In this document: in pieces, positions 1 to 12,431 of the stretch
How the letters are laid out: each line of letters opens with the position of its first letter
Position numbering within the stretch: the first letter of the stretch is position 1
Program-made: the position numbers and the translations under genes
The notes under the pieces: generated by a model
Told to the model about the DNA's origin: nothing
Databases searched by the model: none
Seen by the model: the letters and a program-made list of their open reading frames with translations, nothing else
DNA from: Ctenosaura bakeri
Lineage: Eukaryota > Chordata > Lepidosauria > Squamata > Iguanidae
Length of the DNA stretch: 64,000 nucleotides
Reading direction: 5' to 3'
NCBI GenBank assembly: GCA_948474755.1
Contig: CAOLHI010001824.1
Span: 248,001-312,000 of the forward strand

Positions 1-3000
1 CAGGATATCCTGGTACACATAACCCTTGATATGAAAAGCTGCAGAAACTTTGGACTCTACACTAGGTGGCACCCTACTATAACAAGTGTGTGATAGATGA
101 TAAGTCTCTGTAGGAACAGACTTTACCACCAAGGTAGGAACAGTTTGCTTTCCAGTAGTATGGCTGTTTCTTACACAAGATAGACTTTCATTAGAATTGC
201 AGATCCTTCACCCTTCCCACCCTTTTTCTTTCTAGCTAGTTTCTACATTTTAGGAATGCAGAAATGTGGAAAGCGGTCTTCTAGTGAATCAAAACATTAT
301 TTTAGGCTAGTACTCTCACCTTGTGACTGGCAGTGGGTCACCAAGATCTCAAGAAGAATTCTTTCCTAGCTCAGCCTCGAAGTCACTGGTATGCTTTAGT
401 GGTCTCCCAACCAAGTATTGACCAATCCCAGTCCTGCTTAATCACTGAAATCAGAAGAAATTGGTGTGTTCAGGAAGATATGGAATTTCATTTATGGCAA
501 TTACAGAATGGTTTAATTGAACTCAAATATCTTTCCAAATCAGTAGAACTATTTCTGGAAATGATCTAATGATTCCACCTCTGATCTGCTCATACAGAGC
601 TGTCTCAGAAATGCAGCTATTTGGAGTTGACTTTACACAAAGTTCAAAATGTATAAGGGATATGTTCTGATCCCTTATCCCAAGTTCAGATAGGGCCTCA
701 TCATGGACATAGTTTCTACATTTGTAAAGTGGAGTTAAATTGTTGGTAGCATCATATCATTGCAAAGCATGATGTAAAATAAGTGACTTGAATAATGTTA
801 AAATCCTAATCATGCTGTATTTGACTATGGAAAGAATATTAGATTGAAGCCAGATTAGTATTAATGAGAATCAGTTAATAACAAATTATATAATGCCTTA
901 GCTGAAAACTGTTATTTAGCATTAAAGTTCTAGGATAGAGGATCACCTGAGTCTCCTACTTTGTCATTTAGTGCCTGAAAGACAGAAATTATAAACTGAA
1001 TGCAATTTGAGATCTCTGTCAGCCTGCAGTTGCCGCTGGTCTTATGTTTTCAGAAATTGATACCTTTATCATTGCATCTCCATCCCAACATGCATTGCTA
1101 GTTGTAATTTGATGACTGCTCACCTACCAAATCTGACTATTCCATCTTGGGACTGAAGTTAACTCCAGACCTCATAGCTACATCTGTCCAGAACTTCTGA
1201 ACTTCCCAGCTTCTTCTCTCACCCCTAGTTTTTTTACCCCCCCTCCAGATAAAAAATTCTGGAGAATGCAAAAACTTGCAACATTTTTCTGGCAGTTTAA
1301 GTTGGTCTTAACAAAGGTTTGTGTGAACTGAGTTTTGTCTTATGCACTTCATTGCTATCTAGTTGCCCTGCCTTTCTGCCTCTTGCCTCTCACCGTTAAT
1401 CATACCTGCTGATTGAAATCTTGAAGCAAGAATAAATGATGCATAGTGCAAAGTGAGTACAGCTTGTTGGTATAGGTTTTTAATCTATTTGCCTTTAAAA
1501 ATTTGCAAACTTGGCATTGTATTTTCAGATTGTTCTCAGATTTATTAATAATTTCTGGCCAGGGAAATAGATTTTGTACTGCAGCTGTATTTTATCTATC
1601 TTCATTTATTTTAAGTATTACAAGCACTTTGGAGCTGCTTTTTAGAACAAAACAGTGTGTGGAAGAAGTAGGAAGCAGGATGCATAATGATGCTGTATAT
1701 TCACCAATCTGTAGGTCAAAGTTGCTTTGATTTTCATTGCAGTCTGTCTCAGGTTTTTGAAGCTAATTCCTGATATTACTGAGAGATAGTGACAACGCAT
1801 ACTGTAAATTAAAATGATCTTCTTTATCAAATGTAATTTGCTTATCTCCTAGGCTTCCAACTCAGTTGGCCAGTGGCCCAGAATATTTTGATCACTCTAA
1901 TAATGTATTCATCCACAGTAGAACAGTCTTGCAACTGAGGTTGAGATTAAGCATTTTCTAGAAGTATTTTGTTTTTCAACCAACATTGCATTCTACTGGC
2001 ATACTCAAATCCTGAAATTAAACTGGCTCTGACAGTTGGGTGACATTGGCTGTTCTCTTCCTCTGTCCTTTTAGTGTAACTGGATTAACTGAAGTAAATT
2101 AATATAAGGAGTTAAAGCATTCAGAGACCATGGTGGAGCAGACATTATTACGTTTGCTGGCTACATTTTTTATTTATTTGTTTATGATAGCTAGATAGCT
2201 AGACACTAGATACCATATGGCAGATGTGGTTGTGTGAATTGGCACCCCAAATGGCACTGAAGTTAACAATACAGTGGCCAAAGTTGGGTTTGTTTTTTTG
2301 TTTACTTTTCTTTACTGTAACCAACTTACGAATATAGCATACTGTTACTATTTTGCATTGAGAATAGTCTGCTTGAATAAATGATTTGATTGAGAGCCAA
2401 GGGTTATCTTGAACATTCTATACTTGCAGCTTTTTTGCAAAGTGATTTCTGAAGAACATGGCCATCAAGAAAGTTAGTTTTTGGGATTTCAGGTCCATCA
2501 TCTGTGGTTAAATCAAGAGCAATACTACATTTTAACCTGCCTCAATGATATTAATTAATTTGGTTTATTTTTTAATCCATTGATACTGTTGATGTTGAAA
2601 GTGTAGGTATATTGCTGGTAAGGAGACATCAGTGTTATCTACAGTGCCAACAGTTGTGTTGGATGTCTTAATTGTGAAAGATGGAAAGTTAAAAAAAGCT
2701 ATTGGTCAGCTTTTCTGAAAATTATTGGAAATTATTCTAATTACTCAAGAGTACTTGTATACATGCTTAGAGAAATGAATGTAACTCCCTTTCATTACTG
2801 TATTGTGATAGTTAGAAAAGAGTTTTCAGCGTGGAACTGTTTTTCATTGGAAACCAAACAGAAATAGAATTTTAGTTTGTTCACATATTCTGATGTAGCC
2901 TAATTTGCCTTTAGTATTCTTAATCACTCTTATGCACCACTATAACTCTAAATTAAAAGCTTTGATGAGATAAATTCTACATTTAGGTAATGATACATGT

Positions 3001-3482
3001 TTTCACTGTGAGGTTTGAAGAAGAACATGCCAAGACATTAACTTGTTTAGGCTGGTTCTACATAGGTTTTTCAGGTTACTTTATAGCATTTTATCTAATG
3101 GCTAGTTCATCCATAGCGGTAATACAGTATTAGTAATGCTTGTGTTTTACAGAAATAATAATTATCTGTTCTCATTATGCTGTGCTTGACTTTTTCTTTT
3201 CTTTTACTGCAATTTTCTTTTACAAAACAAAAAAGGAATTACTAGAAATATCTATTATGTACCACTTGTTTTAAAAAGTTCATTTAACTTTTGTTTCTTC
3301 AGGGTGAGAATTAAAATGTTACCACTAGATGGCAGTACTTTATTATACTTAATCCTTTTTTGAAGACGCTTAATATTTGGCCTAGATTTTTACATGCAGA
3401 TATTAACTCTTACAGAGACATGCTGTATGCTGTTGTCTCCCACAGCATTCCTATTTTATGTGAATAATGCCTGTATATCACT

Positions 3483-3702
3483 AGTATAGTACAGTGATTT
3501 GAACATTGGATAAGAATCTTGCAGACCAGGATTCAAATCCCTGCCCACCTGTGGAAACCCACTGGGTGACCCTGGTAAGTCATTCTCTCAGCCTTAGAGG
3601 AGGGCAAAGGCAAACCCACTCTGAACAAATCTTGTCAAGAAGACCTCATGATAAGTTTGTCTTAGTTGCCACGTGTTGGGACTTGAAGGCACACAACAAC
3701 AG
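3483..3702 (+). repeat. tRNA-derived SINE copy A
   Basis: Near full-length copy of the SINE family seen repeatedly in this window. It has a tRNA-like head with a B-box-like GATTCAAATCCCTG, a body reading CCCACTGGGTGACCCTGG and GAACAAATCTTG, and a tail GACTTGAAGGCACACAACAA. It is internally diverged from copies at 7103, 39012 and 62267. Confidence 0.75.
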
Positions 3703-4878
3703 ACTGGCTACTTCCCAGCTGCAAAAAAATTCTGATGTGCACATTAGGTTCTGAAGAAAATAGAAAGATTAGCCTGTACATTTGTTCAAGTTTATTAAGA
3801 TAAACATTAGGTGATGGTCAGTATGTGTAGCAATCAGTTAAATGCAATGAGTTTAAAAACCAGTTTGCTCAATAGTATCTGAAACATGAAAAAACACGGA
3901 AGTTTCCTCTGCAGATACCTGCACTTGTTGGATTGTGTGACTATAGTAATTATTTACAATACAATGCTGTATGCAAAGGGATCTTGTAGCATCTTTGGTA
4001 GCATAAGTTTTCATAGATTTAAGTCTATCTACTTAATCAGATGCATGAAGTGAAATGCCTTGGGATTGACTTTTATACCTATGAATGAGCAGAGTGTGTG
4101 TGCGTGAATAGCAATAGAAAAGCAAAACTTGCCGGTATGGTTCAGTTTTAAAGATGGTTGTTTGGGCACAAAGACAAAAGAAAAGATGTTGCCTAAAACC
4201 AAGGTGAGTAGGTAACCATATGAATGTTAAAAAGAGTTACTGGAATGTATTGTGGCTGGGAACCAGAAAAGAGATGTGATAAACTGGGCAAGAGAGCCTT
4301 CGTGAGGCCGGGGTATTAACTAGCGCTATGATATGTATAGTGCATCAGGAAACCATTGTTGATACTGTGATTCTTGATCAAGTCATAGGTTGACATAAGA
4401 TCATTTTCAAAAAGAGGCTTGGTTTAGTTAGGTTAAAAGATTTTCTGGCATTTTTAACATCAAAGACAGTTGGAACAGCAAGTTTGGAAGTTTTCTGGGT
4501 AGCATCTCCTAAAAAGAGAACAACCCACAAAAATACAATTGCTTGTCTGCAATTCTGCATGACAACCATGGTCGACAATATCATAGGTAATGAATATACC
4601 ATACTGTTTTTAGGGATGTGAGCATAATGAGATGCAGACCATTTCATCAGGGTGAATCAAATTAAATATTAACCCTTTTTTGCAAGAGAAAAAAACTAAA
4701 ATGCTATAACTTGCTACGTTTTCTCACAGACAAAAACACGCTCACTACTGATAAAAGACCCTGAGGAATTTTAGCTTCATTAACTCTTTATTTAACGAGA
4801 TGCTTAAACTCCCAGCCACCCAGAACTGGAATAAGAAGCTGGGAAGAAAAATCTTTACAAAATTACAAAAATGAAATG

Positions 4879-5045
4879 CAGTATGCCCTCTGTATATGTG
4901 GGGGTTCCATTCTGGGACCCCCTGTGTGAACCAAAAAACACAAAACATCCGCTGCGTCCATTGTCTATAATGGGATGCAATGTTCCATGCAACCTTGCAT
5001 TCATATGGGCAGAGGTTGTGGTATGGGAGGGGCCACTGCATATAT
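4879..5045 (+). mobile_element. Degraded Tigger-like MITE end
   Basis: Begins CAGTATGCCCTCTGTATATG followed by GGGGGTTCC...GGGACCCCC. This resembles the terminal inverted repeat and first stem of Tc1/mariner Tigger-type MITEs (CAGT-GCCCTC-GTAT-CGCGGGGG). CpG positions have decayed to TG or CA. The far end was not located. Confidence 0.4.
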
Positions 5046-7102
5046 TTTTTAAAAGTTCCAGGTCTTCTAATATATGAACATCTTAAAAATCTAGTCTGGT
5101 ATACAATGATACACGTGATGGCAACATACAAATTCATACATCTGCATACCAGTGCAAAATAAGTGCAGAAGATGTTCATTTCTAGTTATGATTGCTTTGG
5201 ACATATGGAGATGCACTTCACTGTTAGCTAAAAGGCAGAGAACTCTGCGTGCCTCATACATTTAATTACTTCAGATTAAACCAGCTCCTCTCCAACTGAT
5301 TATACTGCTGAAAATTAATGCCAAAAATAGTGAGGATAGTTTCACCATACAGTCAAGTACAAACCTATTACAAATGGCTTTATCTGTCTCTTAATTTTTG
5401 AATCATCTCTCATTGTATGTCCCTTGAATCTTACGTAGTGTAAAGTTTCTCAGATTCTTTCTCAATACAGATTTTAAAAAGGCAACAATTCACTTTTGAA
5501 TTATACTTATTTTTAGCCTTAGAATCTTAATAGCTCAAGATCATAAATGTTATACAGCTGCTATAATATTAATGTTGCCTTGGATCTCCAATGTTAGATT
5601 GAGCTGTAAAAGCAAACTTGTCTGTATCATCTTAATGAAGTATGATTCACGTTCAGAGAGCTACCCCCAAATATGGAAAGCTCAGACACAGGAGGACTTC
5701 AACTGGTTCTTTTATCACTGCAAACATATCCCAGCAAATATACAGTGTGAACAGCAAGATCTTGAATTTAAAGCCTCCATATTCTTGAGCATGCAATAAA
5801 TTAGGCCAAAATGGAAACCATGACTCATGTGCGCAATTTCAGGAAAGGTGCTTTGGGCATTAATAGGGGAAAGTCATCATAACTTCCTTTCAGTATGGTT
5901 CTATCCTGCACAGCTTGGCTAGCTTGGAAGACAGCATACTGAGAGGAAGTTCTTGAGTGGTATTGAGTCCGTTATGAGCCAATCCAAAAGGGAGTTAGTA
6001 GTAGTGTGGATTTCTGAGCTCTCCCAGCTTTGAAGTTTGCTGAACTGTAATTCATTATCTGTTCATTGAGTGTATCTAAGTTGTTGCTAACACTGTTATG
6101 AAAACAAATTAGTAACTGAAACTACTTGGAAGATACTGCTTTTTTGATGACTGCGTTAAAACTGACAAGAAATAGATCAAAAGGTAGACATACACACCAC
6201 TTAACAATTTTCCATTATTTTAATTACATCCCAGTATAATTCCTATACTTCCAAAAACCTCCTTAGCTATGTGAGAGAATTAAGCATTAAACAAAAAATG
6301 CATTATGTGCCAAAACTTGAACTGGAACTATCCAGTTACGAACAGAAACTTTAAAAAATAGTACAGTGTCAAAAAAGGAAGACAGTGTTTATTTCACACA
6401 TGATGGTCATGATTAAACATAAAAGGGGAAAAATGTCACCAGTTCTGTTCTGCTATAAGCTGAAATCTTGAGGGAGGGGAGCGGATGGTGAGCACCTTAA
6501 CAGAAATGCACATTTAATCCTGAGTAATTCTTGCAGGATGTGTATGGGGACAGGAAAAGGAAAAAAATTGGGACTAAGCTGATTTCAGAGTCCAGTTTAC
6601 TTCAATTTTCCTGGCTTCTCCCTAGCTCAGAGGTATGTGAACCGGTCTATTGATCCCACATTTGGAAGCCCAAAAGTCTTCCATCACTTCCCCAAAGCCC
6701 CCTCCCTTTCCCAAATCAATCTTTTCCAACATCATTTTGGACACTTCATCTAAAACCCATTGAGAAACTCCCACCAATTATGTCAAACAACCCACCCCAC
6801 TTACTACCCCTCAATAGCTCCAGTTTTGTTGTATCCCCTCAAAATGATGCGATCAGTTTCAGTCACATTTTTGAGAAGGGGCTGCAGAAGAAAATGGAAA
6901 TCCTTGGACTGGCTTTCTGTGTATGTGTGTGGGTCCTGCCTATGGCAGGATCTCAAGGGGGTTAGAATTAGCCCCTGGCCTCCATGCTGTTACCTACCCC
7001 AGGCTTAGCTTAACAAATGATGTTAGAGACTCAGGTCGCCCAACTTAGTGGAAAGTAGGCTGTGGTGGTCTCAGCAGTTTTTGTTCTGTAAGCACATCAG
7101 GG

Positions 7103-7336
7103 AGAGCCAGTGTGGTATAGCAGTCTCAGAATTGGTCTACAACTCTGAACTAGGATTCAAGTCTCTGCTTGGCCATGAAAACCCACTGGATGACCTTGGG
7201 CAAGCCACACTTGCTCAGCCTCAGAGGAAGGCAAAGCAAACTCCCCTGAACAAATCTTGCCAAGAAAATCCTCTGTGATGGCTTCACCTTAGGTTTGCCA
7301 TATGTTGGAAGCAACTTGAAGGCACACAACGACGAA
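7103..7336 (+). repeat. tRNA-derived SINE copy B
   Basis: Starts GAGCCAGTGTGGTATAGCAG and carries AGGATTCAAGTCTCTG (B-box-like), GGATGACCTTGGGCAAG, AACAAATCTTGCCAAGAAAA and ACTTGAAGGCACACAAC. It has the same order and orientation as copy A. It lies about 330 bp left of the DIRS element. Confidence 0.78.
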
Positions 7337-7666
7337 GCACATCAGGAAATTGGGACTGGTGGAACAATGACCAAAGCCCTGGACTTTGAAAGCTGTGCCT
7401 GGATCAACTGCATTTACCTGGCAGATATTCACCAACATTGCATATTTTGGGGGACTGGGATCTCATCTGCACTCAACTAGTTCTCTCTCAGGTTTATAGG
7501 ACCTAATAATCAGCATTCCTTGGGAAAAAAAGTTAAACATGGATCTCCACTGTCTGATGAATGGCAACAATTTAAACTGTATTTTCAAGAATTTTGAGAT
7601 ATCAGCTGGAGCTGTGTTTGTTCAAAAATATTTTGAAATAGCTGAAAATTCAAACTTGAAACATAT

Positions 7667-7797
7667 TATTCTCTGGAAGGCCTCTGGAGCATTATCAGGT
7701 TATCTCCATGAGCCAGCTGATTGAGGCAGGAGTCAACTTTCCAAGTTGTTATAAACCTTGACCTTCACCTTCAGTTTTAATTCTGCTTGCCGGCTGT
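7667..7797 (+). repeat. DIRS left inverted terminal repeat
   Basis: Begins TTATTCTCTGGAAGGCCTCT. Its reverse complement matches 13671-13833 with gaps, sharing ACTGAAGGTGA, GTTGACTCCTGCCTCAATCA, GCTGG and GGAGATAACC. Its outer edge is copied in inverted form in the internal complementary region. Confidence 0.88.
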
Positions 7798-8506
7798 TTG
7801 AGATTAAACCCTCTCCCACAATATTTAGTAATTGGGGGAAAATTCACAATTAAGTGAATAATGAGTGTGTTAATGGAAGAGAACTGAAAAAGAAAGAAAC
7901 TGCCTGACTTGAAGGTGGCTGAGGATGTGCCTCAGCAGAAATGTAAAAAGGAAATAAAAGGGAAATGGCTCTCAGATCCCTGTAGGACTACAGGGCAACA
8001 AGTGAAATGTGCTGCTGAGTGAAGCTGAGGCTGATCAGGTCAGCCTGGAGAGGGGGACAAGTGACTAGGCTGTGGCAGCAAATAAATTACTATAGAAAAA
8101 AATTAACTTCTCCAGTGAAAGCAAGTCCAAGGGAAGGGTTTCCTCACAAAGATCTGAGACTCTGTCAAACACAGAAAAGATAAAGGGAAGGACACTAGGA
8201 AACCTCTTAAAGAAATAAAAAAAATCAGTGAACTTACTGGACGGTAAAGTTCAGAAGCTGAGGAATGACGATGGAGCTTCAGCTGGAGTTGTAACTTCTG
8301 GTCACCATGTTGAAAGAGGATGTTCTTCAGGTATGAGCGGGACAATGGTTGGAACGAAGCTGGACCAATCACAGCCTTACAAGAGCTAGCAGCCCAGAAG
8401 CAAAGAGAGGGAGGAAGAGCAAAGAAACGCAGCAGGTAGCGTGTAGAGGGATGAAACTCTTCCCTTAGCCAGTATAGGGAACAACAACCAGGCCCCGTTA
8501 GCAAAT

Positions 8507-10500
8507 TTGATTGTGCTGTGTTTTAAACCACAAAGGCAGGATATGTCACCAACACTGTCTAATCTGATGGGAAATGAGTTTCTAATATCATTAACTGGCC
8601 AAGGAATGAATGGTCAACTTACTAAGGAATATATTAAACAGCTAATTGCTGAGAAATTAAGTACACAAAGCCAAGTGCAAATGAATAGAAACTTAATAAA
8701 TTCTCATTCTGGAATCAATGTATTATCTATGTTATTTAAAGGAGAAATTAGTTCAATTAATACTAGGACAAATGATTCATTGTTTAATCAACACATTAAT
8801 TTAATGAATTGTGCTACGTCATCTAATAATGAATTATCCATGCAAGGAAATTCAGTGCAGTCTTGCAAAGTTCCAAATGATAACAGGGCAATGGACCATA
8901 TCAGAGAAGCAAAGAAGTGTACAAAAAAGTTAAAGAATGTGGAAGTTTATCAGATTCAGAACAGGAGTTAGAAAGGGATTCTAGATGTGGAAATGAGGAA
9001 GCAGATCAAAGATTGAAGAGTTCTTTTCTTCTGATGAGGAGGAAACGGATGACAGTGATTAAATAATTTTATTTGATATAACTTTATTAGATCAATTTTG
9101 AGGAAAGTGTTGTTGACCTTAGGATTAGAGGTGACAAAAGTTAAATCTAAAGGAAGCGACGTCAGTACTATTGCTGTGCTAGTAAGGAGTAAGAAGATAA
9201 GATTTAGTGAGATTCCAATGCCGGAATTGTTTCTAGATCTCTTACAATCAGAATGAAAAGAGGTGTCTGCTTCTAAGAAGTTCAAAGGTTATAGTAAATC
9301 TCTATATACATTTGAATCTAAGGCAGTGCATACTTTGGCCACTCCGGTAGTGGATGCGCCTGTCCTATCTCAGTCCCACCATCACAACTGATATATCAAA
9401 CAAAACAAACAAAATAGCTCCCAGCGTGTTCCAGGCAGCAAGCATAGGGTCATAACTAAAGCTGGACAGAGTTCCAAGGTGAGAGAGAATCCAAGGTCGC
9501 TCAGAGTGTTCCAGAGCTCAACAAGATATTCAGCAGGGTAGAAGGTCAGATAAGTTCTGACAAGTCCTGGAGGGGAAGGGCAGTAGATATATAGGTCTGA
9601 AGCCTAGCGCAGCTGTGGCTTGATTAATTGTTGCTGGATATAAATTCTGAGAGAGCAACACCAGCTTTCTCTTTGCTGACTGCACTCTGCAGAGGTGGGT
9701 ACGGTAAGTGCTCTTCTGTGTCTGAAGGGGCAGGACTCTTTGCTGGAGCTGGCACCACCCCCTGTTCTGTTTGTGGCACTGTAACCTCTTCCTGTACCCT
9801 CTGTTTCAGACTCTTGAGTCAGAGCCCATGGTCTGAGAGCAGGACATGGCAGCACCAATTTCAGCATTAGTCTCAAAGCCTGGAGACACCTTGCTGAAGG
9901 ATGCAGATGAGAAGAGAATAGAGTCAACATTAAAAAGGTTTCATGAGGCATCATCATTGGCAATTAGGGCATCTGTAGTAAGCTCAGTGTTTGCTGGGGC
10001 AGTGTTTGCTAAGTGTTGGAGAGGGATGATGTTTCACCTTGAACAGTTCATAAAGTTCTGGTGAAATTAGAACATATATATATTGCTGACACTGGATATG
10101 ATGCAGCAACTTTTGCTGCCAGATCAATTTCAGCAACAGCAGTTGGTCGTAGGTCATTATGGCTAAAACATTGGGATGTTGATATTAAATCAAGAACTCA
10201 TTTGGCTAATGTTCTCTTTCAAGGTGGAATGCTATTTGGAAACAAAGAGTTGCAGAAAGTGTTAGCGGAAGACAGAGACAAAAGAAAGGTTCTTCCTTCT
10301 TTACAAAGAAAGATCTGATAAAATATGGTTTTGAAAGGAGAATTGCTCCTTTTGAGATGGAAAAATATATCAAAGACAAGGGGAGAATAGAGGATTTAAA
10401 GAGCAATGGGTCAGGAGTGGATATCAATATAAGCAACAAGGGCAGCAACAATTGGGACAAACACCATCGCAATCTGGTAAATCAGGTAAACAGCAGTTCT
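8507..10500 (+). pseudogene. DIRS gag remnant, interrupted by a solo LTR
   Basis: Open segments at 8507-8971 and 9846-10318 plus an acidic stretch (FSSDEEETDDSD) near 9022-9060 correspond to the gag-like first ORF of DIRS elements. Right of the LTR the frame reads PISALVSKPGDTLLKDADEK and then IRASVVSSVFAGAVF. Reading left of the LTR (VDAP) continues in frame on the right side if the insertion and one 5-bp duplication are removed. Other stops occur, for example after LLQSE near 9256. No zinc knuckle was recognised. Confidence 0.7.
9361..9851 (-). mobile_element. Solo LTR inserted in the DIRS gag
   Basis: A 491-bp block starts TGTCCTATCTCAG, ends AGGACATGGCA (TG...CA ends), and is flanked by GCGCC (9356-9360) and GCACC (9852-9856). 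This is a 5-bp target duplication with one CpG-type transition. It interrupts the gag frame exactly once. Orientation is tentatively minus because that strand has TATA-like sequences (TTTATA, CTATATATC). A 5-bp duplication fits Ty3/gypsy-type LTR elements, though some retroviruses also make 4-6 bp. No internal coding sequence is present. The family is not identified. Confidence 0.7.
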
Positions 10501-10659
10501 GACTAGGAAAGCATTCCGATGGGGGGGAAATTGCTTCATTTTGGTTGTCTATGGTCAAATGTCACCACAGAGAAATGGGTATCAGAAATAGTTCAGAAAG
10601 GATAGCTAATTTCCTTTGCAAGGTGATCAAGAGGAAGGTATCTCTCTTCACCAGTTCCA

Positions 10660-11930
10660 AGAGATGAGGTAAAGAAGGCAATAGTTCAGAATGAGATCCA
10701 TCGTTTATTGGAAATTTAGGGGATAGAACATATTCCATTCAAAAATAGATTTCAGGGAGTGTATTCAGTGTTCTTCTTGCTGCGTAAGCACAGTGAGGGT
10801 TACTGTCCTGTGCTAGACTTAAAATTCCTGAACAGATTTGTTCAATACAGAAGGTTCAAGATGGAGTCATTACAAACAGTTCTGCAGAATTTAGAATTAA
10901 ATGGCTACTTTATATCTGTGGATGTGCAGGAAGCTTATCTGCACGTTCCAAAGAGTATGAGTTGCAGGAAATATTTTAAGATTCCAATTCAACAGCAACC
11001 ATTATCAATTTAGAGCCCTACCTTTTAGTCTGGCTTCAGCACCCAGAGTATTCACGAAAGTCCTAGTTCCAGTAATTGCCTTCTTGAGACAGAAAGGAAT
11101 ACACTTCTATCCTTATCTGGATGACATCTTACTACAGGCAAACAGCATGGACAAGGCGATACAGGATCTAGAGATAACCTTATAGACTTTAAGGGAGTTG
11201 GGATTTCTGATGAATCTCAAGAAAAGCCAATTGAGTCCAGTGCAGAGAATTCTTTATTTGGTAGCAGAAATAAACTCCAAGAAGGGTTGCGTGTTCTGTC
11301 AAATTAAAGAATTCTAAAATTAGAGAAAGAAGTGTCAATTTTGTTGATTCGAAACCCAGACAGTCTAATGGATTTGGCCAAGTTGATGGGAATACTGGTA
11401 TCAACCATTCAGTTGATTCCATGGGCCAGGTTTCATATGTGCCCTCTGCAGACCTTACCAGAGGCTCATTATAAGAGAAGTGAACAGGACTTTGAGAGTG
11501 ACTTCTTCGTTGAAGAAGGAATTGAGATGGTGTATGAGTGCTTGAAACTTGAAAAAGTGATGTCATTTGTTCCCCAGGACAAAATATCTATCACAATGGA
11601 TGTGAGCCTGTCCGGTTGGGGGGGGGCACATCATCAGGAAAGGTTAGCTCAAGGAAAATGGTCAGATCTGGAGAAGTCACTGAGTATAAATGTTCTGGAG
11701 ATGAAAGCAGTCAGATTAGCAATGTGGAAGTTTGCCAATATGATAAAAGGCAAAAACACATTGATATATACAGACAACATGTCGGTCAAAGTGTACTTGA
11801 ATCATCAAAGAAGTACAAGATCAAAGCAGCTAATGAGGAAAGCCAAAAAGCTGCTAATATGGGTGGAAAGGGAATGTGAGTTCTACAGCTGCAGTACATC
11901 TCAAACATTTGAGTGGATTACTTGAGCAGA
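10660..11930 (+). pseudogene. DIRS reverse transcriptase and RNase H remnant
   Basis: The RT starts near VPRDEVKKAI. It continues through PVLDLKFLNRF (about 10808-10840), ISVDVQEAYLHVP, FRALPFSLASAP and the catalytic PYLDDIL box (YLDD at 11114-11125). RNase H follows in the 11332-11925 frame: D in ITMDVSLSGWGG, E in INVLEMKAVR and D in LIYTDNMSVKVYL, a plausible D-E-D set. There is an in-frame TAG at 10717-10719 and at least one frame change between RT and RNase H. The domain order identifies DIRS rather than an LTR element or LINE. Confidence 0.85.
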
Positions 11931-12397
11931 AACGTCATCTCTCAGGGAGAATGGAGTCTGAATCAGGAGGTATTCCTGAATCTCCAGCAAAAATTTGGTG
12001 GATTTTCTGTGGATTTGTTTGCTTCAGGACAAAATCACAAACTTCTAAGATATTTTTCAATAGATGGAAGTTTAGGTACCAAAGGACACAATGCTTTGAG
12101 ATCAGTATGGCTGGACAGCCTATTATATCTATTTCCACCCCAACCAATTTTATCAAAGGTCCTGCAGAGAATTCACCTAACAAGGCTTAAGTGGTGTTGA
12201 TCGCTCCATATTGGCTGCATCGGCCATGGTTTCCACAGTTGATAGAGATGTCAGTAGGGTGTCCATGGCATCTACCAGCAAGGCCAGATCTGTTAGCTCA
12301 GGGGTTAATTCTTCATTCAAGTCCTTGTTGGCTAAGCTTAAGAGCATGGAGGTTGAGAGAAGCAATAACTCATACCTTACCGTCTTCAAGAACCTAA
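11913..12397 (+). pseudogene. DIRS methyltransferase-like region remnant
   Basis: The frame at 11913-12200 reads DYLSR, EWSLNQEVF, FGGFSVDLFASGQNHKL and LYLFPPQPIL. The frame at 12191-12397 continues VLIAPYWLHRPWFPQL, ARPDLLAQG and LRAWRLRE. These landmarks match the region between RNase H and the recombinase of DIRS elements that is described as DAM-methyltransferase-like. The change of frame near 12190 is a disabling indel. Function is not established. Confidence 0.7.
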
Positions 12398-12431
12398 ACT
12401 CAAAAAATTTATGAGGTGATGTGGGAGGTCT

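Larger units (their letters stand above)
1..7666. other. Intergenic DNA downstream of APCDD1
   Basis: AT-rich sequence with no splice-flanked or conserved coding segment that I can recognise. Apart from the two SINE copies and the Tigger-like MITE listed separately, nothing stands out. The open frames here are short and read as random. In mammals NAPG is the gene next to APCDD1, but no NAPG sequence is visible here. Confidence 0.6.

Noticed and set aside
4745..5179. 144-codon minus-strand frame and overlapping plus-strand frames
   Set aside because: They overlap a degraded Tigger-like MITE with no protein similarity I recognise. Likely chance.
8103..8504. 133-codon minus-strand frame
   Set aside because: Antisense to the DIRS leader and gag start. 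No recognised similarity.
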